64,000 bases of DNA from Fluviispira vulneris. Its GTDB lineage: Bacteria; Bdellovibrionota_B; Oligoflexia; Silvanigrellales; Silvanigrellaceae. Location: the NCBI RefSeq assembly GCF_014281055.1, contig NZ_JACRSE010000006.1:62001-126000 (forward strand), in the 5' to 3' direction. Below are positions 1-7,579 of this stretch, piece by piece (position 1 is the first letter of the stretch; every line of letters begins with the position of its first letter). The position numbers and the translations under genes were made by a program. The notes under the pieces are model-generated. The model was not told the origin of the DNA and did no database searches. It saw only the letters and a list, made by a program, of their open reading frames with translations.

Positions 1-637
1 CTTTTTTGCCAGTGGTAAATCCTTCTTCTTTACCTTCGTTAAAACCTGCATTTTTGGCTTCATTAAATATCTTTTCACTTTGTTCCTTTAATTTTAAAGT
101 GCTGTCTTCAGTTTTCATTTCAATATTTTCTTCACTTTTAACTTCTGTTTGTTGCTCTGTTGGAACAAAACTGAGCTCTTGTTCTTTGTTACTTTTTTCC
201 ACTGGCATACTTTTGTCAGGAGTTTTTACCTGCGGATCAGCTCCTGAATTTTCATTTCTCTTTTTATTCACATTGACTTCCATCTCATGTTCCATTTCAG
301 ACAGTTCGAGAGCCATTGCCTCTTCCTCATCCATCATGGTACGTCTTCTGCGAATTTCCATTTCTTTTCGACCCTTTTCAAAATCCAAGGTCATATCTGT
401 AGGCAGAAGCATCTTTGCACGACTGCCCAGCGGTTTTTTAAAATCTCGGGCTGCTGTGATTTTAACGTTCATCTCTTGCGGATCATGCATTTTTTGTAAA
501 ATGACACTTTTACGAGGGTTATCAGGAAATATAACGGTTTGATCATTAAAATGCAGCCAAGGATATTTCTCAACCTCAAGCGTATCCATTAACTTTTTAT
601 TTTCTTTTTTTATAAGTTTACCTGATTTTGAAACCAC
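1..637 (-). CDS. fliH: FliH-like flagellar assembly protein (partial, C-terminus outside window)
   Basis: The minus strand stays open from a GTG at 637 to the left edge (212 codons seen, no stop). The GTG lies five bases after a GAGG ribosome-binding site and just beyond the fliG stop, so the two genes are translationally close. The N-terminal part is mostly charged and low in complexity; the last visible residues, about 195-212, form a Gly-spaced helix (NAGFNEGKEEGFTTGKK) of the kind FliH uses (GxxxG-type repeats) before its FliI-binding region. FliH binds the export ATPase FliI at the flagellar basal body, and fliF-fliG-fliH is the usual order. I infer FliH from position plus this motif; the diagnostic C-terminal half is missing from the window. 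The reverse-strand 178-codon frame here is a shadow. Confidence 0.7.
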   Translation of the reverse strand, partial: MVSKSGKLIKKENKKLMDTLEVEKYPWLHFNDQTVIFPDNPRKSVILQKMHDPQEMNVKITAARDFKKPLGSRAKMLLPTDMTLDFEKGRKEMEIRRRRTMMDEEEAMALELSEMEHEMEVNVNKKRNENSGADPQVKTPDKSMPVEKSNKEQELSFVPTEQQTEVKSEENIEMKTEDSTLKLKEQSEKIFNEAKNAGFNEGKEEGFTTGKK

Positions 638-651
638 ATATACCTCATTTA

Positions 652-1650
652 TCAAACGAGAGCATTTTCACCACTTGCAGAAATCACTATTTTGCCTTCA
701 TCATTTAGACGCCGAGCCACTTGCACTATGGCAAATTGGGCTTGTTCCACATCGGAAATTTTTGCTGGCCCCATGATCGTCATTTCTTCGCGTAAATTCT
801 CGGCTGCTTTTTGTGACATATTCTTAAATATCAACTCTTTCACACCTTCCGAAGCTGTTTTCAATGCAAGCTTTAATTGCTCAGGTTTCACTTCGCGCAT
901 AACAGTTTGAATGCCACGATCATCAATTTTAATAAGGTCATCAAATACAAACATTAATTTCCGAATATTTTCTGCAAGATCAGGATCTCTTTCTTCAAGT
1001 CTATCAAGAATATTTTCTTCAGTTGCTTTATCCATTAGATTGAGCATTTCGACAATTGGCTCAATTCCACCCACTTTTGAACTCGTTACGTTACCTAGTT
1101 TTTGTATTTCGTTACGTAAAACATCATCAATCTCATCGATGATTTCTGGAGATACACTTTCTAAACTAGCAACTCTTAGGATTAATTCAGTATGTAAACT
1201 TTCGGGTAAAATCTTCAATGTTTCGCCAAATTTCTTAGGGTCAAGATGCGCTAAAATCAAGGCCATTGTTTGCGGATGTTCATTTCTTAAAAAATTTGCC
1301 AACATTTTTGGATCAATCAATTCGAGTGATTCTAAATTTGCATTCGATGTTAAGGACAATTCATCGATAAGTGCATTTGCTTGATCACTTTTAAATGCTG
1401 ACTCAATTAATTTTCTGGTGAAGTCGTTACTTCCTAAAAAATACTTTTTATTAGATTGAAGAATTTGATAAAACTCTTCCATGACCATGTCTATAGCATC
1501 GCTGTCAACTCGACCCAAACGGCTCATCGCGCTCCCGATGCGCTTGATTTCAAACTCAGTCATATGCTTGAAGATTTCTGCCGAAATCTCTTCACCAAAT
1601 GCTAGTAAAAGAATAGCCGCTTTTTGAGGGCCTGAATATTTTATGGCCAC
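652..1650 (-). CDS. fliG: Flagellar motor switch protein FliG
   Basis: FliG is the rotor protein of the flagellar C-ring that contacts the MotA stator and sets rotation with FliM/FliN. The 332-residue product has the normal family length. It opens with a family-typical N-terminus (KYSGPQKAAILLLAFGEE), has the middle-domain EHPQTMALILAHL signature (the EHPQ motif) near residue 125, and ends with a charged C-terminal domain (DDLIKIDDRGIQTVMREV) that carries the torque helix. The frame opens at a TTG at 1662, but the GTG at 1650 gives the usual VAIKYSG start and follows a G-rich stretch, so I prefer it; this choice is uncertain. The neighbouring minus-strand gene downstream is the FliH-like protein, which supports a flagellar operon running out of the left edge. 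Confidence 0.95.
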   Translation of the reverse strand: MAIKYSGPQKAAILLLAFGEEISAEIFKHMTEFEIKRIGSAMSRLGRVDSDAIDMVMEEFYQILQSNKKYFLGSNDFTRKLIESAFKSDQANALIDELSLTSNANLESLELIDPKMLANFLRNEHPQTMALILAHLDPKKFGETLKILPESLHTELILRVASLESVSPEIIDEIDDVLRNEIQKLGNVTSSKVGGIEPIVEMLNLMDKATEENILDRLEERDPDLAENIRKLMFVFDDLIKIDDRGIQTVMREVKPEQLKLALKTASEGVKELIFKNMSQKAAENLREEMTIMGPAKISDVEQAQFAIVQVARRLNDEGKIVISASGENALV

Positions 1651-1862
1651 GCTTCCCCCCAAGTTAATTCCGATACTTCTCAGTTTATAGCCAAAATTTT
1701 AACTGTAATAGAAAAAGTCAGCATTTCAGTCAAAAACTATTTAGGAAATTATTGCCAAGGTAAAATCAATTTTTTGGCTTATTTTTTTTGCACTCTTCTA
1801 ATTCAAGAAGCATGTTAAAATAAACTTAAAGTTTTCTATTTAATAATAGCTGAGAGATTATT

Positions 1863-2702
1863 ATGTTTAAATTTATCTCGTTCTTTATCAAAAAATTATT
1901 CTATATCTTATTAATCCAATTTTTTTTCATTCAGTATGCAAATGCTGAAATTCCTCCAGATATCAAAAAAATTATTTCCCGAGGGAAAATCATTGTTGCT
2001 CTCAAAACAGGAAATTATCCCCCTTTTTTTTACGAAGATGAAAAGAAAAAACTTAAGGGTTATGACATTGACATAGCTCAAGATATTGCGAAAAACCTTG
2101 GGGTTAGCCTGGAATTTAATCGCAACGCAAATACTTTTGCTGATGTGATTAAACTTGTGGAAAATGATTCTGCTGACCTTGCAATAAGTGCCATAAGCTC
2201 TACACTTTCACGTGGAATTTCCGTCAACTTTTCCGAACCCTATTTATTTCCAAATCAATCTCTCATTGTTAATCGACTGCTTGAAATTAAAATCCGTAAT
2301 AATACAGAAGTTGATAAAGAATTTTTAAAAATTGCTGTACTCAAAAACTCTGCCTATGAAGATTATGTAAAAAATAATTTAAACAATATTGATGTGCTTT
2401 TAAAAAACGCAACTATCGTTAAATATGACGATTTAGAAAGTGCTTTGACCGATGTGATCAGTGGAAAAATCTTATCGCTATTCGTCGATGAAATTTATGC
2501 AAATTATATTATTAAAAACAGAAAACTCGCCAATATCTACGTCCGCAGAAAGATAATAGAAGGTGAGTTAGACCCGATCTCAATTGTTGTAAATTGGCAT
2601 AATCCAAATCTTTTAAATTGGGTGAACCTCTATGTAAACAGAATGAAATACGATGGTAAGAATAAATATCTTGCACAAAAATATTTGAAAGAAATAAAAT
2701 GA
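1863..2702 (+). CDS. Periplasmic solute-binding protein (SBP_bac_3, amino-acid type)
   Basis: Encodes 279 residues: a Lys-rich start, a hydrophobic signal peptide (about residues 10-28, likely cleaved after ANA) and a type-3 solute-binding fold. Recognisable pieces are the opening beta strand (GKIIVALKTGNYPPFFYED), the KGYDIDIAQDIAKNLGV helix, and the ADLAISAISSTLSRG(I) stretch that in this family provides the conserved ligand-carboxylate Arg. Such proteins normally feed ABC importers of polar amino acids. Here there is no ABC gene: the stop overlaps the ATG of an SDF-family secondary carrier by four bases (ATGA), so the two are surely co-translated. I infer that the binding protein hands substrate to, or regulates, that carrier. 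The substrate cannot be read from the sequence. Confidence 0.85.
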   Translation: MFKFISFFIKKLFYILLIQFFFIQYANAEIPPDIKKIISRGKIIVALKTGNYPPFFYEDEKKKLKGYDIDIAQDIAKNLGVSLEFNRNANTFADVIKLVENDSADLAISAISSTLSRGISVNFSEPYLFPNQSLIVNRLLEIKIRNNTEVDKEFLKIAVLKNSAYEDYVKNNLNNIDVLLKNATIVKYDDLESALTDVISGKILSLFVDEIYANYIIKNRKLANIYVRRKIIEGELDPISIVVNWHNPNLLNWVNLYVNRMKYDGKNKYLAQKYLKEIK

Positions 2703-3949
2703 TAAAAAAGATTAAAAAAATTCTTCTTAATCATTGGACAATTTTTATCTCAATGTTTCTTGGTGCAATTTTTGGAATTTTTGCTCCCGTCGCTGCAAAA
2801 AAAATTGCATTTCTTGGAGATATGTATCTCGGATTTTTACAAATAACCGTTATACCAATTATGATTTCTGCTCTCATTTGTAGTTTTTATAATATTTTCC
2901 ACTCAAGCGATTCTGTTTATTATTTAAAACGACTGATTATTATATTTTTTTCTTGCATGATTGCTGTCACATTCATGTCCGTTTTTCTAAGTATCATTTT
3001 TTCTCCGGGTAGTAATTTAAGTACAAATGCAGTACAATTATTGAGTAATGGTATAAATAATTCTGAAACTGTTATCAAAAATTATACTCCAGGAAGCGTG
3101 AGTCATGGAAGTTTTGTTGCATACATCGAAAATATTATTCCGACAAATATTGTCAAATCAATTTATGAGAGAAAAGATATTTCCATTTTATTATTTTCTA
3201 TTCTCTTAGGAATTGCACTAGGCATTACGGAAAGTCCCAATGTAAAAGTTGCTGTTGCATTTTTTGATGCAATTTTTTTAGCTTTCTTAAAAATGGTAGA
3301 TATTCTCATGTATTTTTTACCATTCGGTATATTCTTTTTAATTTCTGGTTTTCTATCTAACGTAGGATTGCAAACTTTAAAAGCACTCTTTGACTTAATA
3401 GCTCTCATATTTGCCACAGTGATTACATTTTTTATTGCATTTTCTATTATTATTGCGCGCATGCAAAAAAAACCTGTATTTACTTGTCTTAAAAATCTGA
3501 AAAATTCATATTTAATCGCATTTGGCACTTCGAGTAGTTTTGCCGCTATGCCTGCAGCAATGCTCGCTTTAACCCAAGATTTTAAAGTCAATAAACAAAG
3601 TGTTGAACTCGTTATGCCTCTTGGCGTCAGTTTGTTTAAACCCGGAGTGATGATACGAAGCATTGCAATTGCAATATTTCTTATGAATTTATATCAAATT
3701 CCAATAAGCTTTTCTTCAATTGCAACTCTCTTTTTTGCTAGCTGGGCAGCATCCATTGCCAGCACGGCAGGACCAGCTATTTTAAGTGCAACTTCGTTTG
3801 GAATTGTCCTATCTCCCCTAGGTATCCCGCCCTCTGTTGGAGTCTTTCTATTATTGAGCATTGAGCCTTTAATCGATCCTTTTATCACTATGCTTAATAT
3901 CCAAGGGAACTGCGCAGTCACACTCATGGTTGCCAAAAAAGATTCGTAA
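2699..3949 (+). CDS. SDF/DAACS-family dicarboxylate or amino-acid carrier, divergent
   Basis: A 416-residue polytopic inner-membrane protein of the GltPh/GltP/DctA family. The family shows in the N-terminal AIFGIFAPVAAKKIAFLGDMYLGFL region, the Ser-rich re-entrant loop (GTSSSFAAMPAAMLAL, about residue 280) and the C-terminal GIPPSVGVFLLLSIEPLIDPF stretch. Two cation-site motifs differ from the textbook family: the NMDGT position (about residue 310) reads LFKPG, and the last motif NxxGD reads NIQGN (about residue 399), replacing the Na-site aspartate by Asn. It overlaps the upstream solute-binding protein gene by four bases. Either the coupling ion has changed or the family call hides a distinct subfamily that works with a binding protein. 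The general fold call is firm; ion and substrate are unknown. Confidence 0.85.
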   Translation: MIKKIKKILLNHWTIFISMFLGAIFGIFAPVAAKKIAFLGDMYLGFLQITVIPIMISALICSFYNIFHSSDSVYYLKRLIIIFFSCMIAVTFMSVFLSIIFSPGSNLSTNAVQLLSNGINNSETVIKNYTPGSVSHGSFVAYIENIIPTNIVKSIYERKDISILLFSILLGIALGITESPNVKVAVAFFDAIFLAFLKMVDILMYFLPFGIFFLISGFLSNVGLQTLKALFDLIALIFATVITFFIAFSIIIARMQKKPVFTCLKNLKNSYLIAFGTSSSFAAMPAAMLALTQDFKVNKQSVELVMPLGVSLFKPGVMIRSIAIAIFLMNLYQIPISFSSIATLFFASWAASIASTAGPAILSATSFGIVLSPLGIPPSVGVFLLLSIEPLIDPFITMLNIQGNCAVTLMVAKKDS

Positions 3950-3962
3950 ATTATCCTATAAA

Positions 3963-4457
3963 TTAAAAATACACTGGCAGATCTTCAAGCTTCATTTCGT
4001 GCAAGTTAAAATGATTGTCCATATCACGTACCATCGTGATGGATTTTTTATATCTTTGTAAATGCGAGGGTAGAATTTTAAAACCAAATTTCTCGTAGAA
4101 TTCAGGTTTGATATCAGAAAATAATAAAAAGGCGCGAGCATCTTTCCCGTGATCTTGATTGCTAACAATGTCGTGCATTAAAAAAGAAACATACCCTCTT
4201 TTCCTATATTCAGGCAGCGTCGCAACCGATCCTATTCCGACTGTGTGTGCATCGAGACCAAATGAATTTCGATAGCAGATCAAGGAACTGACGATTTTTT
4301 TATCGACTTCTAAAACATACCATTGACCATTGTCATATTTGTCGGATTCACTGCATTTTTTAGAATATTCATCTATTGTTAAACCCTGCCCCCAAGTCTC
4401 ATGACCCATAAAATAAACAGCAGGAAAATCTTTTTCAACAGCTTTTCGAACTTGCAT
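3963..4457 (-). CDS. GNAT-family N-acetyltransferase
   Basis: A 164-residue protein with the GNAT acetyl-CoA fold. Strand beta4 (AHTVGIGSVATLPEYRKRGYVSFLMHDI) carries the diagnostic R/Q-x-x-G-x-G/A loop as RKRGYVS near residue 85, and a later AFLLFSDIKPEFYEKFGFKIL stretch is the usual GNAT tail in which the Tyr may act as general acid. The ATG at 4457 follows a GAGGTTCAT ribosome-binding site, so the start is well supported. It is convergent with the SDF carrier (13 bases between stops) and faces the tRNA. The substrate (amine, protein N-terminus or drug) cannot be predicted. Family assignment is secure, function is open. Confidence 0.85.
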   Translation of the reverse strand: MQVRKAVEKDFPAVYFMGHETWGQGLTIDEYSKKCSESDKYDNGQWYVLEVDKKIVSSLICYRNSFGLDAHTVGIGSVATLPEYRKRGYVSFLMHDIVSNQDHGKDARAFLLFSDIKPEFYEKFGFKILPSHLQRYKKSITMVRDMDNHFNLHEMKLEDLPVYF

Positions 4458-4570
4458 ATGAACCTCAAAAAAGTTTTAATTTAAATCGTTTTGAGATTTT
4501 AGCTTATCTTATTTTAGTTAACTTAGAAAGTATTTTGGAAATAAAAAGGAAGCATTTAATGGAGAAGTAA

Positions 4571-4645
4571 TGGCTGGGGCACTAGGATTCGAACCTAGGA
4601 ATGACGGTATCAAAAACCGTTGACTTACCACTTGTCGATGCCCCA
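4571..4645 (-). tRNA. tRNA-Gln (anticodon UUG)
   Basis: On the minus strand the segment folds as a full cloverleaf. The acceptor arms TGGGGCA and TGCCCCA pair over 7 bp, followed by discriminator G and a genome-encoded CCA. The anticodon stem ACGGT/ACCGT encloses the 7-base loop TTTTGAT with UUG at positions 34-36. The T arm is CCTAG-GTTCGAAT-CCTAG with the invariant TTCGA. UUG decodes Gln codons CAA and, by wobble, CAG. No other tRNA is adjacent. Confidence 0.95.
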
Positions 4646-4699
4646 CCAGCGGTGAAACCTGTATGCCAACCTTCCAAGACGTTGTCAAGCTTCTAGCGC

Positions 4700-4713
4700 A
4701 AAAAAAAAAAAAA
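4700..4713 (+). repeat. Homopolymer tract A14 upstream of ilvE
   Basis: Fourteen consecutive A residues lie between the tRNA-Gln gene (opposite strand) and the ilvE start. If the upstream ATG at 4663 were used, the run would be coding (Lys codons) and prone to slippage. More likely it belongs to the leader or promoter region of ilvE. It is also a likely sequencing-error or slippage hotspot. Confidence 0.8.
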
Positions 4714-4770
4714 GTTTATGGTCGTGTCTCAGAGGCGAAACACTTTCGACTCTTCTTCAGAGGGAATAAC

Positions 4771-5886
4771 ATGATAAACAAAAGAAATATTGAGAATAAA
4801 AAGAGCGAATTTAAAATCAACAAGCTTTTACTGCCAAAACATATGCGCAAAACACCTCCTATGCCTTCCGATCCGATTCCTTTTGGAGCAATAGATACGG
4901 ACCACATGCTTATCTGTGACTATATTCCCCATAAAAATGGCTGGCAAACACCTGAAATTGTTCCATATAAACCATTTTCTCTCAATCCAAGCGCCGTTGT
5001 CTTTCACTATGGACAAACAATCTTTGAAGGTTTGAAAGCCTACCGCTCAAAAGACAACGATGATGAAGTTTTTCTTTTCCGTCCTGAAAAAAACGCTCAA
5101 CGGATGCGTCTCTCTGCCCTTCGTCTCGGTATGGAGCCATTTCCAGAAGATCTTTTTGTTGCATGTGTTGAAGAACTGATCCGCATAGAACGCAGATGGA
5201 TTCTCCCTTCCCCAGATTCACTTTACATCCGACCCACTATGATCCCACTCGATGAAGGCGTTTCTTACAGAGCTTCAAAAGCCTACCGTTTTTATATTAT
5301 TTTAAGCCCTGCAAAATGCTATTTCGCCAATGACACAGGTATTTCAGTTTATATTGAAAGAAACCTCTCCCGTGCCGCAGTCGGAGGCTCAGGCGAAGCA
5401 AAATGCGGAGGGAATTATGCTGCAGCTCTCCCTCCCATGGTTAAAGCCAAACAGAATGGCGCTGAACAGGTTTTATGGCTGGACTCAAGCGAGCACAAAT
5501 ATGTTGAAGAAGCGGGAGCCATGAATGTCATGTTTATCTATGGAAACAAAATTGTTACCCCTGCCCTAAGTGGGAGCATTTTACAAGGAGTCACGCGTGC
5601 ATCTATTTTAGAGCTTGCTAAAGATTTAGGCTATGAAGTGGAAGAACGCAAAGTTGAAATTTCTGAAGTTATTAAAGATATAAAAGCTAAAAAATTAACA
5701 GAAATGTTTGCTTGTGGAACAGCGGCAGTGATCTCTCCCATCAATGCATTGATTGAAGATGGAGAAAAAATCACAATTAATAATGGAAAAATAGGAGAAA
5801 TAACCATTAAATTAAAAGAAAATTTACTCGGGATTCAGACAGGTTCATTGAAAGACCCTTATGGATGGAGAGTTCCTGTGATTTAA
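4771..5886 (+). CDS. ilvE: Branched-chain amino-acid aminotransferase
   Basis: Transfers the amino group between glutamate and the branched-chain 2-oxo acids (last step of Val/Leu/Ile synthesis, first of their breakdown); PLP-dependent, cytosolic, fold-type IV. The 371-residue protein shows the class-IV landmarks: the SAVVFHYGQTIFEGLKAYR segment, RxxxNAxRM-like EKNAQRMRLSALRLGM, the PLP-lysine region GSGEAKCGGNYAAAL, the EEAGAMNVMF motif and the phosphate-binding GSILQGVTRASILELA. This is the eukaryote-like long BCAT subfamily. The frame is open from an ATG at 4663, but that lies next to the tRNA and reads through a run of 14 A; the ATG at 4771 has an AGAGGGAATAAC ribosome-binding site and gives the family-length N-terminus. 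Confidence 0.93.
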   Translation: MINKRNIENKKSEFKINKLLLPKHMRKTPPMPSDPIPFGAIDTDHMLICDYIPHKNGWQTPEIVPYKPFSLNPSAVVFHYGQTIFEGLKAYRSKDNDDEVFLFRPEKNAQRMRLSALRLGMEPFPEDLFVACVEELIRIERRWILPSPDSLYIRPTMIPLDEGVSYRASKAYRFYIILSPAKCYFANDTGISVYIERNLSRAAVGGSGEAKCGGNYAAALPPMVKAKQNGAEQVLWLDSSEHKYVEEAGAMNVMFIYGNKIVTPALSGSILQGVTRASILELAKDLGYEVEERKVEISEVIKDIKAKKLTEMFACGTAAVISPINALIEDGEKITINNGKIGEITIKLKENLLGIQTGSLKDPYGWRVPVI

Positions 5887-5909
5887 TTTTCATGGGAAAA
5901 TTAAATCAC
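5878..5909 (+). terminator. Long AT-rich hairpin at the end of ilvE
   Basis: A perfect 14-bp inverted repeat with a 4-base loop (GTGATTTAATTTTC-ATGG-GAAAATTAAATCAC) spans the ilvE stop codon and is followed by AAATTTATGAATTT. The stem is AT-rich and no clean U-tract follows, so it may be a weak terminator or an mRNA 3'-end stabiliser. Confidence 0.55.
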
Positions 5910-6100
5910 AAATTTATGAATTTATTCTGTCCAAATTCTTACCAGTCAATTATCCGACACTCTCCTAACTTAAAAATCATATAAGTATCATTTGAGGAGT
6001 AAACAACAAAACTTCTCAATTTCAAACAAAAAAGATCATTATAGACATATTGAGAATTTTACAAATGAAATCTTTTTAAATCTTAATAAATGAGGTAAAA

Positions 6101-6640
6101 ATGAAAACAAATTATTATTTAACAAAAACACCTTCTGAAATTGCCTCTGAACTCTTTCAAGGCACAAAAGTTGAATCTGCTTTCGATAAAAAAGGAAAGT
6201 TTAGTCACTTACTAGCACGTTTATCTAAAAATGAGTTCAGCAAGCTTTATTCTGCAAATACAACAGTAACTATATTTATTCAAGGTTATTGGTTACAACT
6301 CTGTCTAAATGAAGAAAACAAACAAATATTAAATCGAGAAACAAATACTTACTTAACGATCAGAAATTTAAAAAATGAAGATGGATATATTAAATTAAGT
6401 TTATTTCATATGAATAAGTGCTCTGGAAAATTTAAATTTAAAAATATTTCTATGTGCGAAATTTTTACAACAGCAGATGGATATTATGCTATTGCTCGGG
6501 CAGCTGTTAAAGTATTTGCAAAAATACACAATTCTTTTGCAATACAAAAGAATGAAATACGGTATTTACCTGTTGTACAAATTATTCCAGAAGAAGATAA
6601 TGAAATTTATTTCGATGCTAAGTATGTTAATATTCAATAA
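6101..6640 (+). CDS. Protein of unknown function, 179 residues
   Basis: I do not recognise this protein. It starts at an ATG with a good AATGAGGTAAAA ribosome-binding site and has no signal peptide or membrane segment. The composition (Lys, Asn, Ile and Phe rich, with alternating hydrophobic residues in VTIFIQGYWLQLCLNEE and YLTIRNLKNEDGYIKLSLFHM) suggests a mainly beta cytosolic domain followed by an ending rich in acidic residues. A stretch such as GKFKFKNISMCEIFTTADGYYAIARAA could be a second beta unit. Its stop codon directly abuts (no gap) the stop of the convergent flagellin gene. The 214-bp leader upstream holds only the ilvE hairpin. No homology-based function can be offered. Confidence 0.7.
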   Translation: MKTNYYLTKTPSEIASELFQGTKVESAFDKKGKFSHLLARLSKNEFSKLYSANTTVTIFIQGYWLQLCLNEENKQILNRETNTYLTIRNLKNEDGYIKLSLFHMNKCSGKFKFKNISMCEIFTTADGYYAIARAAVKVFAKIHNSFAIQKNEIRYLPVVQIIPEEDNEIYFDAKYVNIQ

Positions 6641-7576
6641 TCAACTATTGCGATCAAGACCTTTAATTAAGGTTAATACATTTTGCGAATTGTTACTTTG
6701 CGCAAGAAGACTTGTCCCAGCTTGTACAAGTATTTTTGCGCGCGCTAAGTTTGTTGATTCTGTCGCATAATCCACATCACGAATACGCGAGTTTGCTGCA
6801 GCAACGTTTTCGTATGCCACATCCAACGAATTCTTTGCACTTGTTAATCTTGAAGTTGCTGCTCCAAAAGATGAGCGATATTCTGATAATTTCATCTGCG
6901 CTTCATCGAAACTTGATCCAATACTTTCAGCACTGGAACCAAAAGTATCCATCACTTCATCCAATGACACTCCATCACGGGAATTTGCTAGGTGCTCGGC
7001 AGAAATAAGTCCTAGATCTTTAGGTCTTGCATTTATTTCATCTAATTTCTCAATACCGATTTTATTCAAATCTTTCCCATCGGCGATAACAGGCGCGCCG
7101 ACTCTGGACCAAAAAGACTTTGCATTGGAAGAAGTCCCCACACCTGAAACATCAACAGAATCCGTGTGGTCTAAGACATTTCTTCCACCGTAAGATGTCG
7201 TCGCTGCAGTGCGATCCATTTCTTCGATATGTGCCTGATATTCAATAAATATAAACTGTCTTTCTTTATCTGAAAGCGATGGATTTAGAGATTGAGCAAC
7301 GAGCTCTTTTAAATGAATCGTCGAATTGGTCAATTGGCTCAGCGCAGCATCCGCAGTTTCCGTAAAACTCAAGCCTTCGTTCACATTTTGCCTATATTTA
7401 TTTATTTCTTTCATTTTGGACATAAGAGCGTCAGATTGAGATCTTTCAACGGGGAGTGGATCATTGCGAGTGAAGCGAACACCACTTGATAACCTTTCGA
7501 GACTGTTATCAACTTCTTTTTGTGCTTTTGCTATATTGTTTTCAAGCGTTCCATTGCCTGTGATTCTAATCCCCAT
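6641..7576 (-). CDS. Divergent flagellin-family protein
   Basis: A 311-residue flagellin. The N-terminal D0/D1 helices (ending SLERLSSGVRFTRNDP) and the C-terminal pair (SRIRDVDYATESTNLARAKILVQAGTSLLAQ) are the conserved halves that polymerise into the filament core. The middle (about residues 140-215) is a short variable surface domain. It differs from the other flagellin in the window (14090-15052): the usual N-terminal Ile/Asn-rich motif is MGIRITGNGTLENN, the LSSG motif is followed by RNDPLPVERSQSD in place of a typical N-x-A-x-D-D-A-A-G-L-A-I motif, and the C-terminus ends LIKGLDRNS. It could therefore be a minor, proximal or hook-associated filament protein. The start lies 3 bases after the stop of the soluble chemoreceptor gene, with AAAGGA as RBS, so both should be co-translated. 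Confidence 0.85.
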   Translation of the reverse strand: MGIRITGNGTLENNIAKAQKEVDNSLERLSSGVRFTRNDPLPVERSQSDALMSKMKEINKYRQNVNEGLSFTETADAALSQLTNSTIHLKELVAQSLNPSLSDKERQFIFIEYQAHIEEMDRTAATTSYGGRNVLDHTDSVDVSGVGTSSNAKSFWSRVGAPVIADGKDLNKIGIEKLDEINARPKDLGLISAEHLANSRDGVSLDEVMDTFGSSAESIGSSFDEAQMKLSEYRSSFGAATSRLTSAKNSLDVAYENVAAANSRIRDVDYATESTNLARAKILVQAGTSLLAQSNNSQNVLTLIKGLDRNS

Positions 7577-7579
7577 AAA

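Noticed and set aside
6-542. 178-codon plus-strand frame at the left edge
   Set aside because: It is antisense to the FliH-like gene, has a Ser/Phe-rich composition typical of shadows, and the minus strand reads as a sensible FliH-type protein following fliG.
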